The notes under the pieces were generated by a model, which had not been told where the DNA came from, did no database searches, and was given only the letters and a program-made list of their open reading frames with translations. Made by a program: the position numbers and the translations under genes. This document shows positions 1 to 8,746 of a stretch of DNA of 64,000 nucleotides, in pieces. Within the stretch, counting starts at the first letter, position 1. Every line of letters begins with the position of its first letter. Origin of the DNA: Solirubrobacter ginsenosidimutans (GTDB lineage Bacteria; Actinomycetota; Thermoleophilia; Solirubrobacterales; Solirubrobacteraceae); NCBI RefSeq assembly GCF_027587205.1, contig NZ_JAPDOD010000025.1, forward strand, positions 1 through 64,000. The letters run 5' to 3'.

Positions 1-699
1 GCGGCCTCGCTCGTCGCGCGCGCCGCCGGCGCGGCCTCGCTCCCCACCCGCCCGCCGGCGCCCCACGCGCGCCCCTCCGCACCCACCCGCGCGTCCGCCT
101 GGATCGCGCGTCTCGTCGCCCGCACCCCAGCCTGGGACCAACCCGCCGCACGCGGCGAGCCCCACATGCTCGGCCCGGTCGGCCGCTGGACCGGCGGCCC
201 TGTCGGGTTGCTCGTCCTCCAGACCCGCGGCGCGTGGCTGCGGGTGCTCCTCCCCGATCGCCCGAACGGGCATGACGCGTGGGTCAAGCGAGCGCGCGTG
301 CGGCTCGTCCGCACCCGCTGGCGCGTCGAGATCCGGCTCGCCGCGCGGACGCTGACCCTGCTCCGTGACGGCCGGCCCCGCCGCACCTTCAAAGCGGTGG
401 TCGGCGCCCCCGGCACGCCCACGCCAAAAGGCCGCTTCGCGATCTACGAGACCGCCCGCCAACCCGACCCGCACGGCTTCCTCGGCCCGTTCGCCCTGCA
501 CCTGACCGCGCACAGCGACGTCCTCGACGACTACGGCGGCGGTCCCGGGCGGGTCGCGATCCACGGGCGCAGCGGTTCGAGTCTCGCCGATCCGCTGGGC
601 TCCGCGCGGTCTCACGGGTGCGTCCGGGTCGACAACGTGGCCGTCCGCATCCTCGCGCGCACGCTCACATCGGGCGTACCGGTTTCCGTCTCGTCCTAG
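1..699 (+). CDS. L,D-transpeptidase (YkuD domain), 5' end outside window
   Basis: The frame is open from base 1 to a TAG at 697, so the true start is upstream of the window. The last ~120 residues are a YkuD catalytic domain: a G-x-P-T-P-x-G stretch (GAPGTPTPKGRF), then IHGRSGS and the signature SHGCVRVDN, whose catalytic cysteine codon is at 619-621. Family knowledge: these enzymes make 3-3 peptide crosslinks in peptidoglycan or attach proteins to it, acting outside the membrane. The visible N-terminal part is Ala/Pro/Arg-rich with no clear domain, so a signal peptide or binding domain may lie before the window. The stop codon is part of the putative valS -10 element. Confidence 0.88.
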   Translation, partial: AASLVARAAGAASLPTRPPAPHARPSAPTRASAWIARLVARTPAWDQPAARGEPHMLGPVGRWTGGPVGLLVLQTRGAWLRVLLPDRPNGHDAWVKRARVRLVRTRWRVEIRLAARTLTLLRDGRPRRTFKAVVGAPGTPTPKGRFAIYETARQPDPHGFLGPFALHLTAHSDVLDDYGGGPGRVAIHGRSGSSLADPLGSARSHGCVRVDNVAVRILARTLTSGVPVSVSS

Positions 700-702
700 A
701 CT
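697..702 (+). promoter_or_regulatory. Putative -10 element of valS
   Basis: TAGACT lies 9 nt before the valS ATG and fits the actinobacterial TAnnnT -10 pattern; no convincing -35 was seen. A transcript starting 6-8 nt downstream would be almost leaderless. Confidence 0.45.
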
Positions 703-711
703 CCCCGCCCG

Positions 712-3312
712 ATGGGCCTCGAGGATCGAACACGCTATGACCCGGACTCCAGCGAAGCGCGCGTCTTCGCCCGCTGGTTCGAATCCGGCCGCTTCCACCC
801 GGAGCCCGAGGGCACCGCGGCCGAGAACTACTCCATCGCGATCCCGCCGCCGAACGTCACCGGCGCGCTGCACATGGGCCATGCCCTCAACGGATCGATC
901 CAGGACACGCTGATCCGCTTCGCCCGCATGCGCGGGAAGCGGGCCAAGTGGATCCTCGGCACCGACCACGCGGGGATCGCGACGCAGACGCAGGTGGAGC
1001 GGCTGCTCAAGACCGAGGGCACGAGCCGCGAGGAGATCGGCCGCGAAGCGTTCATCGAGCGCGTCTGGCGCTGGCGCGAGCAGTACGGAGACACGATCCT
1101 CGACCAGTTCAAGCGCCTCGGCGCCTCGTGCGACTACGAGGAAGAGCGCTTCACGCTGGACGAGTCCTACGCCCGCGCGGTGCTGAAGGTCTTCGTCACG
1201 CTCTACGACAAGGGCCTGATCTACCGCGACAACTACCTGGTCAATTGGGACCCGGGCTCGCAGTCGGCCATCTCGGACCTCGAGGTCGAGGACCGCGAGG
1301 TCACCGACACCCTCTACTACGTCGACTACCCGTTGGCCTCGGGCCACGGCTCGATCACGGTCGCCACCGTCCGCCCCGAGACGATGCTCGGCGACACCGC
1401 GATCGCCGTCCACCCGGACGACGACCGCTACACGCGCCTGGTGGGGGAGACCGCGATCCTGCCGATCGCCGGCCGCCGCCTGCGGATCATCGCCGACGAC
1501 TACGTCAAGCCCGAGTTCGGCACCGGCGCGCTGAAGATCACGCCCGGCCACGACCCCAACGACTTCGAGATCGGCCGCAAGCACGGCCTCGACGAGCTGA
1601 CGGTGATCGGCGAGGACGGCCGCATGACCGAGGCCGCGGGCGAGCGGTTCGCCGGGCTCACGGCGCTCGAGGCGCGCGAGGAGGTCGTCGCCGCACTGCG
1701 CGAGGAAGGCCGGATCAACCGCACCGAGCCCTACACGCACGAGGTCCCGTTCTCGCAGCGCTCCGGCGAGCGGATCGAGCCGCTGATCTCGCTGCAGTGG
1801 TTCATGAAGATGGACGAGCTGGCCGGGCCGGCGATCGCCGCCGTCGAGGACGGGCGGGTGCGCATCCACCCGGAGGGCCAGCGCCGGCGCTACCTCGAGT
1901 GGCTCAAGAACATCCGCCCGTGGTGCATCTCGCGCCAGCTGTGGTGGGGCCATCAGATCCCGGTCTGGTACCGCGACGCGGAGACCTACGTCGGCATGGA
2001 CCCGCCCGAGGGCCCGGGCTGGGAGCGCGATCCCGACGTGCTCGACACGTGGTTCTCGAGCGGCCTGTGGCCGTTCGCGACCCTCGGCTGGCCCGATCAG
2101 ACCGACGAGCTGAAGGCGTTCTACCCCACCGACGTCCTCTCGACGGCGCGCGACATCCTCTTCCTCTGGGTCGCCCGGATGGTCTTCATGGGCCTGGAGT
2201 TCGCGGGCGACATCCCGTTCGACGACGTCTACGTGCACTCGGTCGTCCAGGCCCCGGACGGGCGCCGGATGTCGAAGTCGCTCGGAACCGGCATCGACCC
2301 GCTGGCGCTGATCGACGGCGGCCCGCGCCCGCCCGTGTTCACCGAGGGTGGGGACTTCCCCGCCTACGGCGCCGACGCCGTCCGCTACGGGTTGCTCGCG
2401 ATGTCCTCGACCCAGGACGTGCGCTTCAACGAGGGCACGATCGCCGAGGGCCGCCAGCTCGCCAACAAGCTCTTCAACGCGACCCGGCTCGTGCTGCTGC
2501 GGGTGCCCGAGGGCGTCACGCTGCCGGACACCGTGCCGGCGCCGACGACCGTCGAGGACACGTGGATCCTCTCGCGCCTGCAGGCCGCGGAGGCGGAGTT
2601 CGCCGAGGCGATCGGCGCGTTCGAGTTCCACCGCGCCAGCCGCGTGCTGTACCGCTTCATCTACGCCGAGCTCTGCGACTGGTACCTCGAGATGCTCAAG
2701 CCGCGCCTCTACGAGGAGGAGAACACCGAGACCGCCGAGTTCGCGCTCTCGATCCTCGGCGAGACGCTGGCGATGGCGCACCCGGTGATCCCGTTCGTGA
2801 CCGAGGAGCTGTGGTCGCTGATCCCCGGCACCGGCGACCTGCTGATGAGCCATCGTTGGCCGGAGCCGGACGCGGCGCTGCGAGACATTGAGACCGAGGC
2901 GGAGGTCGCGCGGGCGATCGAGGCCACGCAGGCGCTGCGGACGTGGCGCGACGGCGTGCGGGCGGCACCGGGCGCGCGGGTTCCGGCGCGGCTGGACGCG
3001 ACCGGGTACGAGCGCGTGGTCGAGCATGTCGCGCGGCTGGCGCGCTTCGAGTTCAGCGCGAACGGCGACGAGCCGGTCGCCACGGTCGGCGTGCCCGGCG
3101 GCACGGTGCTCGTGATGGCGTCCGACGCCGTCGACATGGAGGCGGAGAAGAAGCGCGCGGCCGAGCGTGCGGAGCGCCTGCGGGCGGACATCAAGCGCGT
3201 CGAGGGCAAGCTCGCCAACGAGAAGTTCGTGGCCAAAGCACCCGCGGAGGTCGTCCAGGCGGAGCGCGACAAGCTCGCCAAGCTCCAGAAGGAGCTGGAA
3301 GAGCTTTCATGA
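712..3312 (+). CDS. valS: Valyl-tRNA synthetase
   Basis: Cytoplasmic class I synthetase charging tRNA-Val. The HIGH motif appears as HMGH at residues 54-57 after PPPNVTGALH, and the KMSKS loop as RMSKS at residues 519-523. The editing (CP1) domain spans roughly residues 190-350 (TVRPETMLGDTAIAVHP). The last ~60 residues are a charged coiled coil typical of the ValRS C-terminal tRNA-binding arm. At 866 residues it has the usual length. The ATG start is supported by a TAGACT -10 element 9 nt upstream. Its stop overlaps the folC start as ATGA, so folC is probably translationally coupled, a common valS-folC arrangement. Confidence 0.97.
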   Translation: MGLEDRTRYDPDSSEARVFARWFESGRFHPEPEGTAAENYSIAIPPPNVTGALHMGHALNGSIQDTLIRFARMRGKRAKWILGTDHAGIATQTQVERLLKTEGTSREEIGREAFIERVWRWREQYGDTILDQFKRLGASCDYEEERFTLDESYARAVLKVFVTLYDKGLIYRDNYLVNWDPGSQSAISDLEVEDREVTDTLYYVDYPLASGHGSITVATVRPETMLGDTAIAVHPDDDRYTRLVGETAILPIAGRRLRIIADDYVKPEFGTGALKITPGHDPNDFEIGRKHGLDELTVIGEDGRMTEAAGERFAGLTALEAREEVVAALREEGRINRTEPYTHEVPFSQRSGERIEPLISLQWFMKMDELAGPAIAAVEDGRVRIHPEGQRRRYLEWLKNIRPWCISRQLWWGHQIPVWYRDAETYVGMDPPEGPGWERDPDVLDTWFSSGLWPFATLGWPDQTDELKAFYPTDVLSTARDILFLWVARMVFMGLEFAGDIPFDDVYVHSVVQAPDGRRMSKSLGTGIDPLALIDGGPRPPVFTEGGDFPAYGADAVRYGLLAMSSTQDVRFNEGTIAEGRQLANKLFNATRLVLLRVPEGVTLPDTVPAPTTVEDTWILSRLQAAEAEFAEAIGAFEFHRASRVLYRFIYAELCDWYLEMLKPRLYEEENTETAEFALSILGETLAMAHPVIPFVTEELWSLIPGTGDLLMSHRWPEPDAALRDIETEAEVARAIEATQALRTWRDGVRAAPGARVPARLDATGYERVVEHVARLARFEFSANGDEPVATVGVPGGTVLVMASDAVDMEAEKKRAAERAERLRADIKRVEGKLANEKFVAKAPAEVVQAERDKLAKLQKELEELS

Positions 3313-4682
3313 CGGCCGCGTGGGACCTCGCCCGCGCCGAGGAGCACCTCCTCTCGCTGGAGTTGTTCGGCATGCGCTTCGGGTTGGAGCGCATGCGCCG
3401 CCTGCTGACGGTGCTCGGCTCCCCGCAGGAGCGGTTCCGTGCCGTGCACGTCGTCGGGACCAACGGCAAGTCGTCGACGGTGCGCTTCACCGCGGCGCTG
3501 CTGGAGGGGCACGGTCTGCGGACCGGCTCCTACCTCTCGCCGCACCTGACGTCCTACGCGGAGCGGGTGCGTGTCGGTGACGCCGACATCCCGGCGCAGG
3601 ACTTCGCCGCCGCGATCCAGCGGACGGCGGCGGCGGCCGCCAAGGTCGACCGGACGCTCACCGGCGGCGAGCGCGTCACCCAGTTCGAGCTGCTGACCGC
3701 GGCCGCCTTCTCCGAGCTCGCGCGGCGCGAGGTGGAGGTCGCCGTCGTCGAGGCGGGGCTGGGTGGGCGCTGGGACGCCACGAACGTGCTCGGCGCCGAG
3801 GTCGTGGTGCTCACCAACGTGGGTCTGGAGCACACCCGCTGGCTCGGTCCGACGATCGCCGACATCGCGGGCGAGAAGCTCGCGGTGGTGCGCGAAGGCG
3901 CCACGTTGGTGCTCGGCGACGAGTCGCCGGAGGTGCTGGCGCTCGCGCAGGCGACCGGCGCGAAGATCGTGCGTCCCGTGCTCGCCGGCGCGACCGCGAG
4001 CGCGCGCGCCGACGTGCCGGGCGCCGGGGGCGAGAGGCCGCGCGCCGACGTGACGGGCGCCGGAGCCGAGACGCCAGGCGCCGAAGCGCCGGCAGCCGCG
4101 GCCGCGACCCCGCCCGCCGAGACCTCGCCCGCGCTCGCCGCCGCGCTCGCCGGCGAGCTGCCGGGCTATCAGCGCGGGAACTTCGCCGCCGCCCTGGCCG
4201 CCGCCGAGGCGCTGCTCGGCCACCCGCTCGACGTCGAGGCCGTGGCCCGCGTCGCGGCGGGCGCGCGGGTGCCCGGCCGCCTGCAGGTCGTCGCGCAGCG
4301 CCCGCTCACGGTCTACGACGGCGCGCACAACGCGCCGGGGATCGCGGCGCTCGCCGCCTCCGTGCCCGAGGGCACCGTCGCCGTGTTGTCAATCCTCGAC
4401 GACAAGGACGCGGCCGAGATGCTGCGCGCGCTGCTGCCCCGGCTCAGCGCCGCCGTCTTCACCCGCGCGCCCAACCCGCGGGCGCTGTCGCCTGCCACGC
4501 TCGCCGACCTCGCGAGCAAGGTCGGCGGCGTCCATTCGGAGATCGAGCCGGACCCGCGCCGCGCCGTCGAGCGCGCACGCGAGCTTGCAGGTGAGAACGG
4601 AACGGTCCTCGCGACAGGATCCATCTACCTGGTTGCCGAATTGCTCAGTGCACCCGGCCAACGAAGGGCGAGCGCGCTGTGA
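3309..4682 (+). CDS. folC: Folylpolyglutamate synthase / dihydrofolate synthase
   Basis: Mur-ligase family enzyme that adds glutamate to folates (and often dihydropteroate). The P-loop VGTNGKSSTV has its lysine at residue 54, and the C-terminal domain begins near GRLQVVAQRPLTVYDGAHNAPG. The start is the ATG overlapping the valS stop, giving 457 residues. An unusual Ala/Pro/Gly-rich linker lies at about residues 225-275, between the two Mur domains, and is built from an imperfect 36-bp tandem duplication (about 4005-4070). Family members normally have a short linker here, so the insertion is probably a flexible spacer. The stop TGA overlaps the GTG of the next small gene. Confidence 0.94.
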   Translation: MTAAWDLARAEEHLLSLELFGMRFGLERMRRLLTVLGSPQERFRAVHVVGTNGKSSTVRFTAALLEGHGLRTGSYLSPHLTSYAERVRVGDADIPAQDFAAAIQRTAAAAAKVDRTLTGGERVTQFELLTAAAFSELARREVEVAVVEAGLGGRWDATNVLGAEVVVLTNVGLEHTRWLGPTIADIAGEKLAVVREGATLVLGDESPEVLALAQATGAKIVRPVLAGATASARADVPGAGGERPRADVTGAGAETPGAEAPAAAAATPPAETSPALAAALAGELPGYQRGNFAAALAAAEALLGHPLDVEAVARVAAGARVPGRLQVVAQRPLTVYDGAHNAPGIAALAASVPEGTVAVLSILDDKDAAEMLRALLPRLSAAVFTRAPNPRALSPATLADLASKVGGVHSEIEPDPRRAVERARELAGENGTVLATGSIYLVAELLSAPGQRRASAL

Positions 4683-4798
4683 GCGATCAGCGAGGCCCCA
4701 GTGTCATCGCGATGATCGCGCTGGTCGCGTTCGTCGTGGCGCTCGTCATCCTGGTGTTCTTCGGCATCGGATACGCGTTCGGCCGCGCGTTCCTGTAA
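4679..4798 (+). CDS. Small single-pass membrane peptide, 39 residues
   Basis: This GTG-started frame (GTGA overlap with the folC stop) encodes a short polar N-terminus, MSDQRGPS, followed by a strongly hydrophobic helix of about 25 residues (AMIALVAFVVALVILVFFGIGYAFG) and a short R-A-F-L tail. It reads as a one-span membrane peptide. The stop-start overlap suggests translational coupling to folC. No family is recognised and no function is proposed. The case for it being real rests on the coupling, the uninterrupted hydrophobic profile and the lack of any other gene in the 154 bp between folC and the next gene. Confidence 0.62.
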   Translation: MSDQRGPSVIAMIALVAFVVALVILVFFGIGYAFGRAFL

Positions 4799-4836
4799 GA
4801 GCCCGCCGCCCCGCCTACTACGCTTTCGGATCACAA

Positions 4837-5430
4837 ATGGAAACGCTCGCGATCTTCGGGATCAAGAACAACGCGCTGGATACCGCAGCCAGCGTCGCGC
4901 TGCTGGTACTCGGCGTGCTGTATCTGTCGCTGATCTTCTGGACCTTCGCGGACGCGCGCCGCCGCATCGACGACCCTCTGCTGGTCGTCTGCGCGACGCT
5001 GGCGTCCTTCTTCCCGTTCGTCGGGACGATCGTCTATCTGATCGTGCGCCCGCCTGAGTTCCTGGACGACGTCCGCCTGCGCGAGCTGGAGATGACCGCC
5101 GCCGAGGCGCGCCTGGCGAGCCTGGACTACTCCCTCTGCCCGCACTGCGACTACGAGGTCCAGTCGGACTACTTGCGCTGCCCGAGTTGCATGCGCAAGC
5201 TCAAGGAGCGCTGCTACTCGTGCTCGAAGCCGATCGACCCCGCGTGGCGCATCTGCCCGTTCTGCGAGGCCGAGACGAGCGCACCCACCCCGTCGTCCAC
5301 GCGTCGTCGTCGCCGCCAGACGACCGACCAGTCGACGGTCGCCGCCGAGGCGGCCAAGCCCGCCGAGCTCACCGAGCCCGAGGCGGAGACCGCCGGAACC
5401 GGCGAGACGTCGCGCCGCAGACGACGCTGA
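4837..5430 (+). CDS. Membrane protein with two zinc ribbons
   Basis: The 197-residue product has two N-terminal membrane spans (about residues 15-35 and 50-70), a charged linker, and then two treble-clef/zinc-ribbon units: CPHC...CPSC and CYSC...CPFC at about residues 102-145. The tail is Ala/Glu/Arg-rich, ending in RRRRR. Proteins of this layout occur next to folC/ndk in related actinobacteria, but their function is unknown. The ATG at 4837 is preferred because the first span begins soon after it, although the frame is open further upstream within folC. A TACGCT hexamer 12 nt upstream could be a -10. It may anchor a nucleic-acid or protein partner at the membrane (inference). Confidence 0.78.
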   Translation: METLAIFGIKNNALDTAASVALLVLGVLYLSLIFWTFADARRRIDDPLLVVCATLASFFPFVGTIVYLIVRPPEFLDDVRLRELEMTAAEARLASLDYSLCPHCDYEVQSDYLRCPSCMRKLKERCYSCSKPIDPAWRICPFCEAETSAPTPSSTRRRRRQTTDQSTVAAEAAKPAELTEPEAETAGTGETSRRRRR

Positions 5431-5443
5431 CACACTGCTCGCC

Positions 5444-5848
5444 ATGGAAAAGACACTGATCCTGGTCAAGCCGGACGCGTTCGCGCGCGGCCTGTCGGGT
5501 GAGATCATCGCGCGCTTCGAGCGCAAAGGCCTGAAGATCATCGCGGCGAAGCACATGACCGTGACCGAGGACCTCGCCAAGCAGCACTACGCCGAGCACA
5601 CCGAGCGCCCGTTCTTCGGCGAGCTCGTGAGCTTCATCACCTCCGGTCCGATCATCGCGCTCGTCTTCGAGGGCGACAACGCGATCAAGGCTGCCCGCCA
5701 GGTGATCGGCGCCACCAACCCGCTCGAGGCGACCACGGGCTCGATCCGCGGCGACTTCGCCATCGCGGTCGGCACGAACATGGTCCACGGCTCCGACTCG
5801 CCCGAGTCCGGCATCCGTGAGGCCGGCCTCTTCTTCCCGGAGCTCTAG
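5444..5848 (+). CDS. ndk: Nucleoside diphosphate kinase
   Basis: Transfers the gamma phosphate between nucleoside triphosphates and diphosphates through a phosphohistidine. The N-terminal [15 protein letters not shown] and the active-site segment [12 protein letters not shown] (His at about residue 115) are diagnostic, and the 134-residue length is typical. It lies 13 bp after the zinc-ribbon gene and 7 bp before maf, so the three may be cotranscribed. Confidence 0.97.
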   Translation: MEKTLILVKPDAFARGLSGEIIARFERKGLKIIAAKHMTVTEDLAKQHYAEHTERPFFGELVSFITSGPIIALVFEGDNAIKAARQVIGATNPLEATTGSIRGDFAIAVGTNMVHGSDSPESGIREAGLFFPEL

Positions 5849-5855
5849 GGCCCCG

Positions 5856-6407
5856 TTGACGCGGACGCTCACCCTGGCGTCCGCCTCGCCGCAGCGGCGC
5901 GCGATCCTCGAGCAGGTCGGCATTGCGTTCGACGTCCAGGTCTCGGGCGTCGAGGAGGAGACCCACGGCGACCCGGTCGCCGTCGCGGAGGAGAACGCGC
6001 GCCGCAAGGCGACCGCGGTGCCGTCCGCGCTCACGCTCGGCGCCGACACGCTGGTCGCCATCGACGGCGACATCCTCGGCAAGCCGCGCGACGCGGCTCA
6101 GGCGCGCGAGTACGTCGCGCGCCTGGCCGGCCGCACCCACCAGGTGGTGGGTGCGATCGCGCTCGCCCGCGACGGCGGCCCCCCGCGGATCGCAACCGAG
6201 ATCACCCAGGTCCACTTCCGCCCCGCCACACCCGGCCAGCTCGATTTCTACGTCAAGACCGGCGAATGGCAAGGCCGCGCCGGCGGCTACGCCATCCAGG
6301 GCGTCGGCGCCATCCTCGTCGCGGGCATCGAAGGCGACTACCTCAACGTCGTCGGCCTCCCGCTCACCCGCCTGCTCGACCTCGAGCCCGCACTGCTCCC
6401 AACCTAA
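5856..6407 (+). CDS. maf: Maf-like nucleotide pyrophosphatase
   Basis: House-cleaning NTP pyrophosphatase of the Maf/HAM1-like fold, acting on dTTP/UTP or modified nucleotides in the family. Visible signatures are LTLASASPQRRAIL at the N-terminus, EENARRKA near residue 50, LGADTLVAIDG with the catalytic aspartate near residue 70, and GGYAIQGVGAILV near residue 150. The TTG at 5856 is chosen because the conserved LASASPQRR begins six codons later. The product has 183 residues. Its TAA stop lies inside the first copy of a 25-bp palindromic repeat, so the repeat supplies the end of the gene and perhaps its terminator. Confidence 0.92.
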   Translation: MTRTLTLASASPQRRAILEQVGIAFDVQVSGVEEETHGDPVAVAEENARRKATAVPSALTLGADTLVAIDGDILGKPRDAAQAREYVARLAGRTHQVVGAIALARDGGPPRIATEITQVHFRPATPGQLDFYVKTGEWQGRAGGYAIQGVGAILVAGIEGDYLNVVGLPLTRLLDLEPALLPT

Positions 6408-6425
6408 AGGGGACTGTCCCCTTTA
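6401..6425. repeat. Palindromic repeat, copy 1
   Basis: AACC followed by a perfect palindrome with core AAAGGGGACTGTCCCCTTT (6406-6424), extended by T and A on the two sides. It overlaps the maf stop codon. An identical 25-bp copy lies 66 bp downstream. In RNA each would fold into a 10-bp stem ending in a U-run. Confidence 0.9.
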
Positions 6426-6466
6426 CCTTCGCGGCGCCGCGCGGCACGGCGCTGGGCCGTGGCCGG

Positions 6467-6491
6467 AACCTAAAGGGGACTGTCCCCTTTA
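6467..6491. repeat. Palindromic repeat, copy 2
   Basis: Identical to the copy at 6401-6425, including the AACC lead. It ends one base before the stop of the convergent cupin gene, so the pair occupies the whole maf/cupin gap and may end transcription from both sides. The 41 bases between the copies are GC-rich and lack an ORF. Confidence 0.9.
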
Positions 6492-6492
6492 T

Positions 6493-6960
6493 CTAGCGGT
6501 ACGTGACGGCGGCCGTGAGGTCGCGCGGGAGCATGCCGGGCGGGCCGAGGAGCGTGATGCCGTGGGACGCGGCGATGCGGGCGAGGCGGTCGACGTCGGG
6601 CGGCCCGTCCAGGACCGGCAGCTCGGGGCGCGAGGCGGGGCGACCGGCCTCGCGCAGGAACGCGACGAAGCCGCCCGGGGTGGAGGTGACGAGCGTGACG
6701 GCGCCGTCAGCGCCGGCGCGGTAGGTGTGCGGGATGCCGTGGGGCGCGAGCGCGAACTGGCCCGGGACGAGGGTCACCGGCTCCTCCTCGCCCACCCACA
6801 GCGTCAGCGAGCCCGAGAGCAGGTAGAAGCCCTCGTCGTCGGCCGCGTGGACGTGCAGCGGCGGCTGGTCGGCGGCGGGGGAGTGCATGCGCACCAGCGA
6901 GAAGTCGTCGCGATCGACGAGCACTTCGGCGAGGTTGGCGATGAACCACAACTGTTCCAT
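6493..6960 (-). CDS. Cupin-domain protein
   Basis: A 155-residue single cupin. Motif 1 is present as PLHVHAADDEGFYLLSG (two histidines and a glutamate, metal ligands in the family) and motif 2 as APHGIPHTYRA near residue 75. The C-terminal part (about residues 100-155) is a small helical region ending in LLGPPGMLPRDL. Such stand-alone cupins may be enzymes on small aromatic compounds or ligand sensors, and the substrate cannot be told from sequence. It is transcribed away from a PadR regulator across a 64-bp gap with operator-like repeats, so it is the likely target of that regulator. Confidence 0.88.
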   Translation of the reverse strand: MEQLWFIANLAEVLVDRDDFSLVRMHSPAADQPPLHVHAADDEGFYLLSGSLTLWVGEEEPVTLVPGQFALAPHGIPHTYRAGADGAVTLVTSTPGGFVAFLREAGRPASRPELPVLDGPPDVDRLARIAASHGITLLGPPGMLPRDLTAAVTYR

Positions 6961-6985
6961 GGCGGGGAGGCTCCAGGGTCGAGTA

Positions 6986-7023
6986 AGCTCTGATACGGAG
7001 CTTTATACCTCTGAAACGGAGCT
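6986..7023. promoter_or_regulatory. PadR-type operator: two 15-bp direct repeats
   Basis: CTCTGATACGGAGCT (6988-7002) and CTCTGAAACGGAGCT (7009-7023) are 14/15 identical with a 21-bp period, so they lie on one face of the helix. The first copy is also an inverted repeat, AGCTC-N7-GAGCT. A TATACC hexamer between them may be the padR -10. The second copy runs to the base before the AATG of padR. Confidence 0.7.
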
Positions 7024-7024
7024 A

Positions 7025-7555
7025 ATGTCAAGTCCCAAGAAGCTGTCGCCGTTCTCCTGTGCCGTGCTCGTGCTCGTGGGTGAGAACGGTGCGGGCCCGC
7101 ACGACCTGGTGCGGATGATGCGCCAGGGCCGCGTGTACTGGGCGGCGCCCGAGAGCCAGTTCTACGCCGAGCCGAAGCGCCTGGCGGCCGCCGGCTACCT
7201 CGAGGCGACCAAGATGCCCGGCCGCACCCACGAGCGCACCCACTACACGCTCACGCACCAGGGCAAGGACGCGCTGAGGGAGTGGCTGGCCACGCCCACC
7301 CGCTTCCCGCGCATCCAGAACGAGGCCATCGTCCGCCTCCTCGGCGCGCCGTACGCCGATCGGGGGGAATTGCTCAAGAGCCTTAACGCACTCCGCGATG
7401 ACCTCGACGAGCTCGACGGAGAGCTCGCTGCGGCGGCGCAACGGGAGGCGGGGCTGCCGCACCGCGCGACCGCACTTCGGCTCAACCGGCGGCTTGCGCA
7501 GCGCATCGTCGACGCCCACCGGCAGTGGCTGGACGAGGTGGAGCAGGAGCTTTGA
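7025..7555 (+). CDS. PadR family transcriptional regulator
   Basis: A 176-residue winged-helix repressor. The N-terminal domain holds the PadR pattern YAEPKRLAAAGYLEATKMPGRTHERTHYTLTHQGKDALREWL (about residues 48-90); the C-terminal half is a long helical dimerisation domain (LLKSLNALRDDLDELDGEL ... RIVDAHRQWLDEVEQEL). The ATG at 7025 follows directly after the operator repeats. PadR proteins usually repress themselves and a divergent gene and are released by phenolic or hydrophobic ligands. Here the divergent gene is the cupin, so a cupin acting on or sensing an aromatic ligand is a plausible inference. Confidence 0.92.
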   Translation: MSSPKKLSPFSCAVLVLVGENGAGPHDLVRMMRQGRVYWAAPESQFYAEPKRLAAAGYLEATKMPGRTHERTHYTLTHQGKDALREWLATPTRFPRIQNEAIVRLLGAPYADRGELLKSLNALRDDLDELDGELAAAAQREAGLPHRATALRLNRRLAQRIVDAHRQWLDEVEQEL

Positions 7556-7651
7556 CGGTCGCTTTGCAGCGATTTCGGAGTAACAGGGCTTCGGTAGACT
7601 CCGCATCGGCTCGGTCTCCCTTTTCCTAGCGGAGGTTCGGTCCGATAACGC

Positions 7652-8704
<1,053 letters not shown>

Positions 8705-8746
8705 CTTGAGCTTGACCGATCTTCCCTTCCACGCCTTCATTCGCCT

